The position numbers and the translations under genes are program-made. Below the pieces are notes generated by a model, which made no database searches, was not told the DNA's origin, and saw only the letters and a list, made by a program, of their open reading frames with translations. From positions 1 to 6,389 of the forward strand of contig JBFLVN010000217.1 in NCBI GenBank assembly GCA_040758475.1: a DNA stretch of 6,389 nucleotides, given 5' to 3'. The DNA comes from JBFLVN01 sp040758475 (GTDB taxonomy: Bacteria > JAGRBM01). Of this stretch, positions 1-5,957 are shown one piece after another (position 1 is the first letter of the stretch; every line of letters begins with the position of its first letter).

Positions 1-58
1 AGACCAACGAGATAACTTATTGATTTTTCAGGGTTTTTAAAATCAGGGGGCGGCCGTT

Positions 59-1816
59 TTAGTGATAACTAGTCGAAAGCATGCGCCAGGGGGATTCGTC
101 GGGCTTGGCGGCCACAGGGGCTTCTTTCTTGTCCTGCGGCTTGCGGTCCGGCGGAAGTTTTTCCTCGGGGAGGAAATCCCTCGACTCGCCGAGCTGGAAT
201 TTCGCCACGCTCACGGCGAGCTGCTCGGCCATGGCCGAAAGTTCGCCCGCGGTGGCGGCGACTTCCTCGGTGCTGCCGGCGTTGTTGCGCGTCAGGTGGG
301 CGATGTCCCCGATCTTGCTCGCCACCGCGTCGGAAGTCACCGCTTGCTGCGAGGCCGCCGCGTTGAGTTCGATGACCAGACGGGCGGTATGGGAGGCGGC
401 ATCGACGATGGATGTAAGCGCCTCGCCGGTTTGCGTGCCCAGGCTGGCGCTGGTGGCGACGGCCCGCCGGACGTTGTCCATGGACTCCCGCACCTGGCCC
501 ACAAGGCCCTGGATGCTGGTGAGTTGGGCCGTGATGTCCTTGGTGGAGGCGGCGCTTTTCTCGGCGAGTTTTCCGACTTCATCGGCGACGACTTCGAAAC
601 CACGGCCGTGTTCCCCGGCCCGGGCGGCTTCGATCGCGGCGTTCAGGGCCAGCAGCTTGGTCTGGCCCGCGATTTCACGGATGATTTCAACCACCTTTCC
701 GATGTCACCGGCGTAACGCGCCAGCTGGCTTACGAGGCCGTTGGTTGAATCGACGACCCCGGAAACAGAGTCCATGTGGCCCATGGTCTCGCGCACGATG
801 GAACCGCCGCTCGTGGCGATTTCGTGCGTGCGTTCGGAGGCCTGCCGGACGTCCTGGGCGTTCTGAGAGATGACCTGGACGCTCTGGGCCATCTCTTCGG
901 CGGCCGTGGCGACTTCCTGGGTGCGGCTCGATTGCTGTTCGCTGCCCTTGGCGAGGCTGTTCGAAGACGCGGAGAGTTGCAGGGACAGGGAGCCCAGGTT
1001 GACGCTCGATTGGCGGATATCGGAAATCACTCCGTATAAATGGCCGATCATCCGTTTCATCGCTTTTACGAGCTGCCCGGTTTCGTCCTCCGATTCCGCC
1101 GTGAGTTCCAGGTTTAAATTCCCCTCGGCAAGCTGATTGGCGGCGTCAACCGCTTTCCGCAGCGGCCGGATAATCGCATTCGTCACCGTTAACGAAATCA
1201 GAAACAAAGCGATAATTGCGGCGGCGAAAGCGGCCGCAAAAAGGAGAAGGCGCCTTTCGATTTTTTGAATGGTCTTACTGGCGCTCAGTTCCCCCTGCTT
1301 GCGGCTTTCCCGGAGCAAACCGTCAAGCGCCAGGCCCAGGCGCTGGTAATAGGCATTGGCTTCGACGAGGTTGCTGGTCGCCAGATCGAGATCGACGCTG
1401 GTCAAGCTGACCGCCGAAATCACCTTTTTGAGATAGGCGTCCAGGGATTCTTTGATTTCCCGGAGGTACTCCTGTTCCTCGGGATAAAAAAGATAATTTC
1501 CGGTGATGGCCCGTTCCTTGTCCGCCAGCTCGTGGACCTTATCGATCCGCGTTTTCCCCTGGATGTACAACTGCTCCTCATCCACGTTCCCCTTCCGGAC
1601 TTCGACGAGGAGATCGAAAATATCCAGGTGGTTCGCCATGAATTCCGAATAGAGCCCCGAGAGCTCCATGTTCTTGCTTAACTGCTGATCGCTGAACGAC
1701 CGCAAGGCCTCTTTCTGTTCCCGGAGGGCCCCGTAGAACAAATTGGCCAGGAGCGCGATCAAGATGGCCGCGATGGCTGGAACGAGCAGGAATTTGAACC
1801 GGATCGAGCGCTTCAT
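59..1816 (-). CDS. Methyl-accepting chemotaxis protein (transmembrane chemoreceptor), 585 aa
   Basis: Inner-membrane chemoreceptor that senses a periplasmic signal and controls a CheA/CheW kinase complex. Visible domains: basic N-terminus and TM1 (about residues 10-28); an extracytoplasmic, largely helical sensor of roughly 155 residues (31-188) with no motif I recognise; TM2 (189-211); HAMP (about 212-265, with the IIRPL motif); and a cytoplasmic coiled-coil hairpin (about 265-540). The hairpin tip at 379-421 contains LLALNAAIEAARAGE and GRGF, the hallmark of MCPs. Glu/Gln pairs in Ala/Ser/Thr-rich helices (E307-E308, E517-E518) fit CheR/CheB methylation sites. The signalling hairpin is about 280 residues, longer than in E. 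coli Tsr. The tip departs from consensus at three places: K387 where QTN is usual, E408 and G415. A Pro/Lys/Glu-rich tail (about 545-585) ends without the NWETF-type CheR tether. The ATG lies 12 bp after the phosphatase stop, so co-transcription is likely. Its Shine-Dalgarno (GGCGG) is weak. Family assignment is certain; the ligand is unknown. Confidence 0.98.
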   Translation of the reverse strand: MKRSIRFKFLLVPAIAAILIALLANLFYGALREQKEALRSFSDQQLSKNMELSGLYSEFMANHLDIFDLLVEVRKGNVDEEQLYIQGKTRIDKVHELADKERAITGNYLFYPEEQEYLREIKESLDAYLKKVISAVSLTSVDLDLATSNLVEANAYYQRLGLALDGLLRESRKQGELSASKTIQKIERRLLLFAAAFAAAIIALFLISLTVTNAIIRPLRKAVDAANQLAEGNLNLELTAESEDETGQLVKAMKRMIGHLYGVISDIRQSSVNLGSLSLQLSASSNSLAKGSEQQSSRTQEVATAAEEMAQSVQVISQNAQDVRQASERTHEIATSGGSIVRETMGHMDSVSGVVDSTNGLVSQLARYAGDIGKVVEIIREIAGQTKLLALNAAIEAARAGEHGRGFEVVADEVGKLAEKSAASTKDITAQLTSIQGLVGQVRESMDNVRRAVATSASLGTQTGEALTSIVDAASHTARLVIELNAAASQQAVTSDAVASKIGDIAHLTRNNAGSTEEVAATAGELSAMAEQLAVSVAKFQLGESRDFLPEEKLPPDRKPQDKKEAPVAAKPDESPWRMLSTSYH

Positions 1817-1828
1817 CAGGAACCGCCG

Positions 1829-2470
1829 TCAGTAGTTCGGCCAATCCGTGGGCAGCACGGCCCCAGCGTATTTGAACTTTCCCTCTCCCTCGGGCTTGAA
1901 GACGATGGCCACCCCCTCCGGCTTGGGCCAGATGCCGGCGGCCTCCTGAAGATTGGCCGTGTGGGAGACGATCGCCGCATTGGTCCCGGCAGGAGGCTGC
2001 GTACCCAGCATTTTCTTGAGAGATTCGGTCAGCTTTTGGCGCTCTTGCGGGGAAACGCCGATGGCGAAATAGAGAGCGCTGGAGGGGGCCGCCTTGCCGA
2101 AGGCGAGGGTGGCCGTATCCATGCAGCGGCAAAAGGGAGAGGAGGTGACACTCGAAATATTGATCTTCAGTCTCTTGACGGCTTCCCCGATGAGCTTGGC
2201 TTCCTTTCTTCCAGCTTCCGACAAATTCCTTTGCTTCGCGCAATTCTTGAAATCGCTCAGGTCCGAATCCTCCTGGGTGGTATCGCTGGAAGCGTGCCGG
2301 AGATAGATGACGTAGCCTCCCTTTTGCAGTTCGCGGATGAGATCCTTCCCCTGGAACAAGGCAGGCGGCAGGGCCTGGGATTTCTGATCGCCTTGGGCCA
2401 TTCCCGTAGCTGGAAAACCGAGCAACAAGATCAGAAGAGCAGCGGCCAGGTTCCTGGCTTTTGAGTCCAT
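1829..2470 (-). CDS. Secreted histidine phosphatase superfamily protein, 213 aa
   Basis: Probable exported member of the histidine phosphatase (phosphoglycerate-mutase-like) superfamily, which hydrolyses phosphoesters through a phosphohistidine. Seen: signal peptide at residues 1-25 (K4/R6, Leu/Ala-rich core, cleavage expected after GMA at A25-Q26). The catalytic block is YLRHA (R58, H59), with Ala where many relatives have Gly (RHG). NLSEAGR follows at 82-88, then SSPFCR with R115, TATLAFG at 119-125, and the second histidine in VSHTANL (H170). This order is typical of a subfamily of small periplasmic proteins. Cysteines C77, C114 and C116 could form a disulfide after export. An in-frame ATG 36 codons upstream (position 2578, with its own GAGG) would give 249 aa. 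I chose the inner ATG because it puts the signal peptide at the very N-terminus and has GAGGGG 7 nt upstream. It precedes the chemoreceptor by 12 bp. Substrate unknown; it could also be a non-phosphatase relative. Confidence 0.9.
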   Translation of the reverse strand: MDSKARNLAAALLILLLGFPATGMAQGDQKSQALPPALFQGKDLIRELQKGGYVIYLRHASSDTTQEDSDLSDFKNCAKQRNLSEAGRKEAKLIGEAVKRLKINISSVTSSPFCRCMDTATLAFGKAAPSSALYFAIGVSPQERQKLTESLKKMLGTQPPAGTNAAIVSHTANLQEAAGIWPKPEGVAIVFKPEGEGKFKYAGAVLPTDWPNY

Positions 2471-2477
2471 GGTGATA

Positions 2478-2483
2478 CCCCTC
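2478..2483 (-). promoter_or_regulatory. Shine-Dalgarno deciding the phosphatase start
   Basis: On the minus strand GAGGGG lies 7 nt before the ATG at 2470-2468. This favours the start that exposes the signal peptide over the upstream in-frame ATG at 2578, although that one also has a short GAGG five bases away. Confidence 0.6.
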
Positions 2484-2541
2484 GCGCTTTGAGCAGACGG
2501 TTCTTGAAAAAGACGCCGGTTTTCGCGGGAAGCGAAGAAGG

Positions 2542-2564
2542 ACACTGATTGAGCAGTGTTCAAT
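2542..2564. repeat. Overlapping dyads in the presumed phosphatase 5' leader
   Basis: ACACTG (2542-2547) and CAGTGT (2554-2559) form a perfect 6-bp inverted repeat with a 6-nt loop. Overlapping it, ATTGA (2548-2552) and TCAAT (2560-2564) form a second dyad with a 7-bp centre. The dyads lie about 40-65 nt downstream of the start predicted from the sigma-54 site, so they could be an RNA hairpin or an operator. If translation began at 2578 this would instead be coding sequence. The length is short enough for chance. Confidence 0.3.
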
Positions 2565-2616
2565 GTAGAAGACGGCATGCCACCCTCGGGCGTCCCCGCA
2601 TTACGCAGACCGAAAG

Positions 2617-2633
2617 AGCAAGCAATGTGCCAA
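2617..2633 (-). promoter_or_regulatory. Sigma-54 (RpoN) -24/-12 promoter for the phosphatase-receptor operon
   Basis: On the minus strand TTGGCAC, five bases, then TTGCT reproduces the RpoN consensus TTGGCAC-N5-TTGCW. The invariant GG and GC are exactly 10 bp apart. The site is intergenic and correctly oriented. The predicted start is near 2606, leaving a leader of about 136 nt to the preferred phosphatase ATG. An RpoN promoter would make the operon dependent on an AAA+ enhancer-binding activator, as with many motility genes. The activator is not in the window. Confidence 0.68.
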
Positions 2634-2644
2634 TTTCAAAACCT

Positions 2645-2673
2645 AGCATAACACGCTTGAGAGCTGTTTTTAA
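2645..2673 (-). promoter_or_regulatory. Weak sigma-70-like promoter upstream of the sigma-54 site
   Basis: On the minus strand TTAAAA (2673-2668) and TATGCT (2650-2645) are separated by 17 bp. Each matches four of six consensus bases, and a TG one base before the -10 makes it an extended -10. It would start transcripts near 2638, just upstream of the RpoN core, and could give a basal level. In this AT-richer gap a chance match is plausible. Confidence 0.3.
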
Positions 2674-2693
2674 GGGGGGAGTGGCTTACTTGG

Positions 2694-2727
2694 AAAATTA
2701 AATCGCCATGCCGCGCCAAATCGGCAT
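2694..2727 (-). terminator. Candidate rho-independent terminator of the response regulator gene
   Basis: On the minus strand ATGCCG (2727-2722) and CGGCAT (2713-2708) form a perfect 6-bp stem with an 8-nt loop. After four bases comes an interrupted T-rich tract (2703-2694). It begins about 60 bp after the response regulator stop. The stem is short and the tract is broken by two A residues, so it is a weak terminator. The same dyad sits roughly 100 bp upstream of the predicted sigma-54 start and might instead bind an activator. Confidence 0.35.
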
Positions 2728-2786
2728 TCAATCTTGTATCAGTGGCGGGGCACGGATCGTTCTCGGATGTTCTCTTATAAAAGCAA

Positions 2787-4826
2787 TCAACCCAGCTTTT
2801 CGATCTCGAGTTGGAGGGTGAGGGCGTCCGAATGGGAAGGGCTCTGGCGCAGGGCCTCGCCCAAGTGGCGCTGGGCGGTGAGGACTTCCCCCGCCTCGAA
2901 GGAGATGCGGGCCAGGAGGTAGTGGGCCGCCGCGCAATCGGGCCGCCGCCGAAGGAGTCCTTCAAGCATGTCGCCGGCCGCCTGCCGGGCGGCCCCTCCC
3001 TCGGCCGAGCGGGCCCGGTAGATCGTGTAGGCGAGGTAGGCGTAGGAGTCGGCGTCGTCGGGGATGTGGGCGAGCGCGAGGCGAAAGGCTTCTTCGGCTG
3101 CCCCGAGACGGCCTTGCTCCAAGAGATTTTTCCCTTTGGTGAAAGCGAGTTCCGCCTTGTAGAGGGCCTGGCTCTCCCGGTCCTTGCGCTGGGTTTCGAG
3201 GAACTTCCGGCGCTCCGGATCGCGAAGGTCTTCGGACGCCCTCTGGATGCGGTTGCGGATCGCTTTGAGCCGTTCCTGGGTAGCGGCGGAAAGGCGCGCC
3301 TCGACGCCGTTGGGAGCGGTCATTCTGGCGAGCTTCGCCTTCTTGGCGCTCGCGATCTCGTCGTCCCCGGCGCCGGGGAAAATCCCCAAAACAGCGAACT
3401 CATCGGCCGTCTGCTGGTGGAGCCATTCGTCGTGGACGCGGATCGAAAACTGGACGGCCCGCGGGTCGCGCGCCCCTTTGGCGCCTTCCCCTTGGGGCAC
3501 TTCGGCGGAAACGGCGGGGGCCTCGCGGGCCTGCTGGGCCAGGTACTCGGCGAGGCCCGGAATGGGCGTCGCCGCGTGGGCGGCGGGCGTTTCGAGGGTG
3601 GCGAGCTGCTTTTCCTGGACCGTGATGGTCGCCGCCCCGGTCTTGGCCGCCAAGTCCACCACCGTTTCCTCGGGCTTCTTCTCCGGCGGGGCTTTCCCGG
3701 GGGAGTGGACTTCGAGGGCCCCAAGGAGAAGGAACGTATAGAGGAGCGGGAGGGCGACCGACCCGGCGCTCTCGTCCTTCCCCATGATTTCCGAAAGGGA
3801 ATGCTTGCCGTCGAACTGGTCGAAAACCCGCTGCTCGACGCTGGAAAGGGGGATACGCCCCTTGGCCTCCCGCCCCACGACCGAGGGGCCCACGGGCAGG
3901 TTGTAGAGCTTGGCCAGCTCGGCTGCCAGGAGTTCGGGGGCGTAAAAGCGCCTCACGCCCGAAAGGAAGAGGTCGTAGACGTTGTAGTCGTAGTATTCGA
4001 CCGTGGGGGCGAAGTCGCTCGTGAACTCGAATTCGTAGTTCCCCCGGCTCCAACTGAAGGCGGCCAGAATCTTCTCGCGCAGGTGGTAACGGATCGTCTT
4101 GTAGAGATCGTCCCGCTTGATGAAGTTGAGTTCGATGAAGACTTCCCCCGCCCGCTTGGCCGTCGTTCGCTGCACTTCGATCGCCCGCTCGTAGTCGGCA
4201 AAGCCGATGAGCCCGATGCCGAGGAGATGGCGCCCCAGGGTTTCGGTGGGAATGTCCGAAGAGGCGTAAACGGGCAGGCCCGAAACGAAAAAAAGCTTGC
4301 GGGCGTGGCCGTCGTGGTGGAGCTGGAGGACGCCCGTCGCCTTGGAGCGGTGGAAGTGGCAGAAGAGTTTCGAGAAAGTTGTGGGCCGGAGTTCTCCCTG
4401 GATTTTCTTCCCCTTGAGGCGCTCGTCCACCTGGGGCACTTGAGGGGCAACCGCGGAGAGGCCGAAGTGATCCTGGAGGCGCCGGACGAGGCCGTCCACG
4501 GGAAAAGGCTTGATGAGGAAGTCGAGGGCGCCGTAGTTCTTTTTGGCGAAATCCCGTTCGCCTTCGCTCTTGTGGACGCCGCTCAGGAAGACGACGGGCA
4601 GGTCCTTGGCGGTCCCGGCGCGGCGGAGTTCGCTTACGAGGTCGTAGCCGATGCCGTCGGAGAGGATGACGTCGGTGATGAGGAGGTCGGCCGGCTCCTT
4701 GGTGAAGAGGTCGGCCGCCGCGTGGGCGCTCGAAGCCGTGTGGACCTTGAAGCCCCGCCGGGCGAGGGATTCGGCCAGCACTTCACGGGCGCTTGGATCG
4801 TCGTCGACAAGCAGAATGTTCTTCAT
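2787..4826 (-). CDS. Response regulator: REC - PATAN (DUF4388) - degenerate J-like domain - TPR, 679 aa
   Basis: Cytoplasmic response regulator with no DNA-binding or enzymatic output, so it probably acts by protein contacts. REC (1-120) has the acidic pair D8/D9, phosphoacceptor D52, S82 and K106 (KPF), all intact. A DUF4388/PATAN domain (about 140-270) shows GELRPTTFSKL, TGVLQL and KLFFVSGLPVYAS. Residues 325-372 (SSVEQRVFDQFDGK to LLLGALEV) look like the small helical module that often follows DUF4388. A Pro/Ala/Glu/Lys-rich linker (373-455) leads to 472-545, which resembles a DnaJ J-domain (FAVLGIFPGAGDDEI, then DLRDPERRKFLE). There A504-P505-N506 aligns with the essential HPD, so DnaK stimulation is unlikely. 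The C-terminus holds TPR-like helices (about 553-600 and 632-665). In cyanobacteria, PATAN regulators act on type IV pilus motility; a similar role here is inference. The ATG lacks a close Shine-Dalgarno (GGGGGA is 12 nt away), but it begins REC exactly. The gene is transcribed divergently from the transporter. Confidence 0.95.
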   Translation of the reverse strand: MKNILLVDDDPSAREVLAESLARRGFKVHTASSAHAAADLFTKEPADLLITDVILSDGIGYDLVSELRRAGTAKDLPVVFLSGVHKSEGERDFAKKNYGALDFLIKPFPVDGLVRRLQDHFGLSAVAPQVPQVDERLKGKKIQGELRPTTFSKLFCHFHRSKATGVLQLHHDGHARKLFFVSGLPVYASSDIPTETLGRHLLGIGLIGFADYERAIEVQRTTAKRAGEVFIELNFIKRDDLYKTIRYHLREKILAAFSWSRGNYEFEFTSDFAPTVEYYDYNVYDLFLSGVRRFYAPELLAAELAKLYNLPVGPSVVGREAKGRIPLSSVEQRVFDQFDGKHSLSEIMGKDESAGSVALPLLYTFLLLGALEVHSPGKAPPEKKPEETVVDLAAKTGAATITVQEKQLATLETPAAHAATPIPGLAEYLAQQAREAPAVSAEVPQGEGAKGARDPRAVQFSIRVHDEWLHQQTADEFAVLGIFPGAGDDEIASAKKAKLARMTAPNGVEARLSAATQERLKAIRNRIQRASEDLRDPERRKFLETQRKDRESQALYKAELAFTKGKNLLEQGRLGAAEEAFRLALAHIPDDADSYAYLAYTIYRARSAEGGAARQAAGDMLEGLLRRRPDCAAAHYLLARISFEAGEVLTAQRHLGEALRQSPSHSDALTLQLEIEKLG

Positions 4827-4964
4827 TCGCTAAAACCGTCCCCCGCCGCCAATTCGAGTGTAGACCGGCCGGATCAGGAATCCATGACCGCCGTCAAGGA
4901 ATGACCGGAAGAAGCGGAGATGATACAAAGCCCCGGGGGCGGTATCGCCGCGAGGTAGTCAATT
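4827..4964. other. 138-bp divergent intergenic region
   Basis: It must hold the promoters of the response regulator (minus) and the transporter (plus). I see no hexamer pair that fits well at 16-18 bp on either strand, and no RpoN-type match. Short GC palindromes are present (CCGGCCGG at 4865-4872; CCCCGGGG near 4931), but they are short enough to be chance in this base composition. Confidence 0.5.
4952..4955 (+). promoter_or_regulatory. Shine-Dalgarno supporting a TTG start for the transporter
   Basis: GAGG (4952-4955) lies 9 nt before TTG at 4965. No ATG occurs in frame until inside the second membrane segment, so TTG is the start that keeps the first membrane helix. Confidence 0.6.
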
Positions 4965-5924
4965 TTGGAGCACTCGGGGGGAGAAAACCGCGAAGAAAAG
5001 CCCGGTTCGGGGCTCCTCTTTCTTGTAACGGTGTTTGTCCTTGGCGGGGCGGCGTGGCTTTTCCCTGGGACTTTCGCCCAGGGACGCGGGGCGATCCCCT
5101 GGCTCCTGGGCGCCGCCATGCTGGGGATGGGCCTGACGCTCACGATGGAAGACTTCCGGCGCATTCTCGAACGGCCGCGCATGGCCCTTGCCGGGACGGC
5201 CCTCCAGTTCGGAATCATGCCGCTCGCGGGATTCCTCGTCGCCAAGGCGATGGGTCTCCCGCCCGAACTCGCCGTGGGCGTCGTACTCGTGGGTTCCTGC
5301 CCGGGCGGAACGGCCTCCAACGTGGTCTCCTATCTGGCGAAAGCGGACGTCGCCCTTTCGGTCACCTTGACGGCGATCTCGACCATCCTCGCGCCGCTCG
5401 CCACGCCTGCGTTCGTCTACCTGCTCGCCGGGGAGTGGGTAGAGGTCTCCTTTCTCTCGCTCGTGCAGCAGGTGGCCGCGATCGTCCTGGGGCCCGTCGT
5501 CGCGGGCGTTCTCATCGGAACGTTCTTCCCGCGGGCGGTCGGGAAAATCCTGCCGGCTCTCCCGTTTCTCACAAGCCTCGTCATCGCGCTCATCATCGCC
5601 ATCATCGTAGGGGGCGCCAAACCTCAGATCGGGGCGGCGGCCCTCCCGGTGGCCTTGGCCGTCGTTTTCCACAATGCCCTGGGCCTTGCCCTCGGATACG
5701 GCGGCGCGAGAGCCATCGGCGCGAGTGGCGCAGAAAAAAGGACCATCGCGATCGAAGTGGGGATGCAGAACTCGGGACTCGCCGTCGCCTTGGCGATCCA
5801 GTCCTTCTCCCCCGCCGCCGCCCTGCCGGGCGCCCTTTTTAGCGTCTGGCACAACGTCTCGGGGGCGCTCCTCGCGGCGTGGTGGGGGAGGAAAAGTAAA
5901 CCCCTTCCCGCCCTCCCCCGCTAG
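4965..5924 (+). CDS. Bile acid:sodium symporter (BASS) family transporter, 319 aa
   Basis: Inner-membrane secondary transporter of the BASS family, which moves organic anions with Na+. Length and hydrophobicity fit the usual ten-helix fold, with membrane segments from about residue 16 to 306. The hallmark motif GSCPGGTASNVVSYLAKADV (110-129) and EVGMQNSGLA (264-273) form the two crossing broken helices. Residues known to bind the two sodium ions in the Neisseria ASBT homologue (Q77, S114, N115, S128, T132, E260, Q264) all have counterparts at a constant +4 offset: Q81, S118, N119, S132, T136, E264, Q268. Sodium coupling is therefore probably intact. Substrate cannot be told; family members carry bile acids, pantoate, pyruvate or sulfonated compounds. 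The start is TTG with GAGG 9 nt upstream. The last three codons and the stop lie in a REP-like palindrome shared with the convergent gene. It is transcribed away from the response regulator. Confidence 0.96.
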   Translation: MEHSGGENREEKPGSGLLFLVTVFVLGGAAWLFPGTFAQGRGAIPWLLGAAMLGMGLTLTMEDFRRILERPRMALAGTALQFGIMPLAGFLVAKAMGLPPELAVGVVLVGSCPGGTASNVVSYLAKADVALSVTLTAISTILAPLATPAFVYLLAGEWVEVSFLSLVQQVAAIVLGPVVAGVLIGTFFPRAVGKILPALPFLTSLVIALIIAIIVGGAKPQIGAAALPVALAVVFHNALGLALGYGGARAIGASGAEKRTIAIEVGMQNSGLAVALAIQSFSPAAALPGALFSVWHNVSGALLAAWWGRKSKPLPALPR

Positions 5925-5957
5925 CGGGGGAGGTGGGCGGAGCCCGGAGGGGGTACG
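5912..5957 (+). repeat. REP-like element, left copy: 22-bp perfect palindrome plus second hairpin
   Basis: 5912-5933 is a perfect palindrome: CCTCCCCCGCT followed by its reverse complement, with no loop. It is followed by the stem GGGC-GGA-GCCC (5935-5945), then GGAGGGGG and TACG. An inverted copy ends the window. The pattern (GC-rich palindrome plus a small hairpin, in an intergenic convergent position) resembles the repetitive extragenic palindromes common in proteobacteria. It could also act as a bidirectional terminator, although it has no T tract. Confidence 0.8.

Larger units (their letters stand above)
2471..2786. other. 316-bp intergenic regulatory region between response regulator and phosphatase-receptor operon
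   Basis: No convincing gene is seen on either strand; open frames here are continuations of other-frame shadows of the response regulator. The stretch is visibly more AT-rich than its neighbours. In the direction of transcription (minus strand) it holds a hairpin dyad (2708-2727) followed by an A/T tract, a weak sigma-70-like promoter (2645-2673), a strong sigma-54 promoter match (2617-2633), and a dyad in the presumed 5' leader (2542-2564). An 8-base direct repeat, TTGAGCAG, occurs at 2489-2496 and 2549-2556, exactly 60 bp apart. If the phosphatase started at the upstream ATG (2578) the gap would shrink to 208 bp. Confidence 0.7.

Noticed and set aside
21..45. TGATTTT / AAAATCA inverted repeat after the chemoreceptor stop
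   Set aside because: A 7-bp stem made almost wholly of A-T pairs with an 11-nt loop is too weak for a terminator and likely by chance in this AT-rich stretch.
541..585. C-terminal tail of the receptor as a CheR-tethering pentapeptide
   Set aside because: The chain ends in STSYH; no W-x-x-F type motif is at the end, and the lone Trp (577) is followed by RML.
62..748. Plus-strand open frames of 211-228 codons opposite the chemoreceptor
   Set aside because: Gly/Arg- or Ser/Ala-rich antisense shadows of a confidently identified MCP.
1578..2243. 221-codon minus-strand frame spanning the phosphatase-receptor junction
   Set aside because: Out of frame with both genes, and its composition shows no domain or signal. 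A frameshift reading of the two real genes gains nothing.
2471..2578. 36-residue N-terminal extension of the phosphatase from the ATG at 2578
   Set aside because: It would bury a typical signal peptide inside the protein. The inner ATG has a better Shine-Dalgarno. Not excluded, since the upstream ATG also has GAGG nearby.
2811..4904. Very long plus-strand open frame (697 codons) antisense to the response regulator
   Set aside because: It is the mirror of a GC-rich gene: the product is rich in Gly, Arg, Glu and Val with no recognisable domain, while the minus strand encodes clear REC, PATAN and TPR domains.
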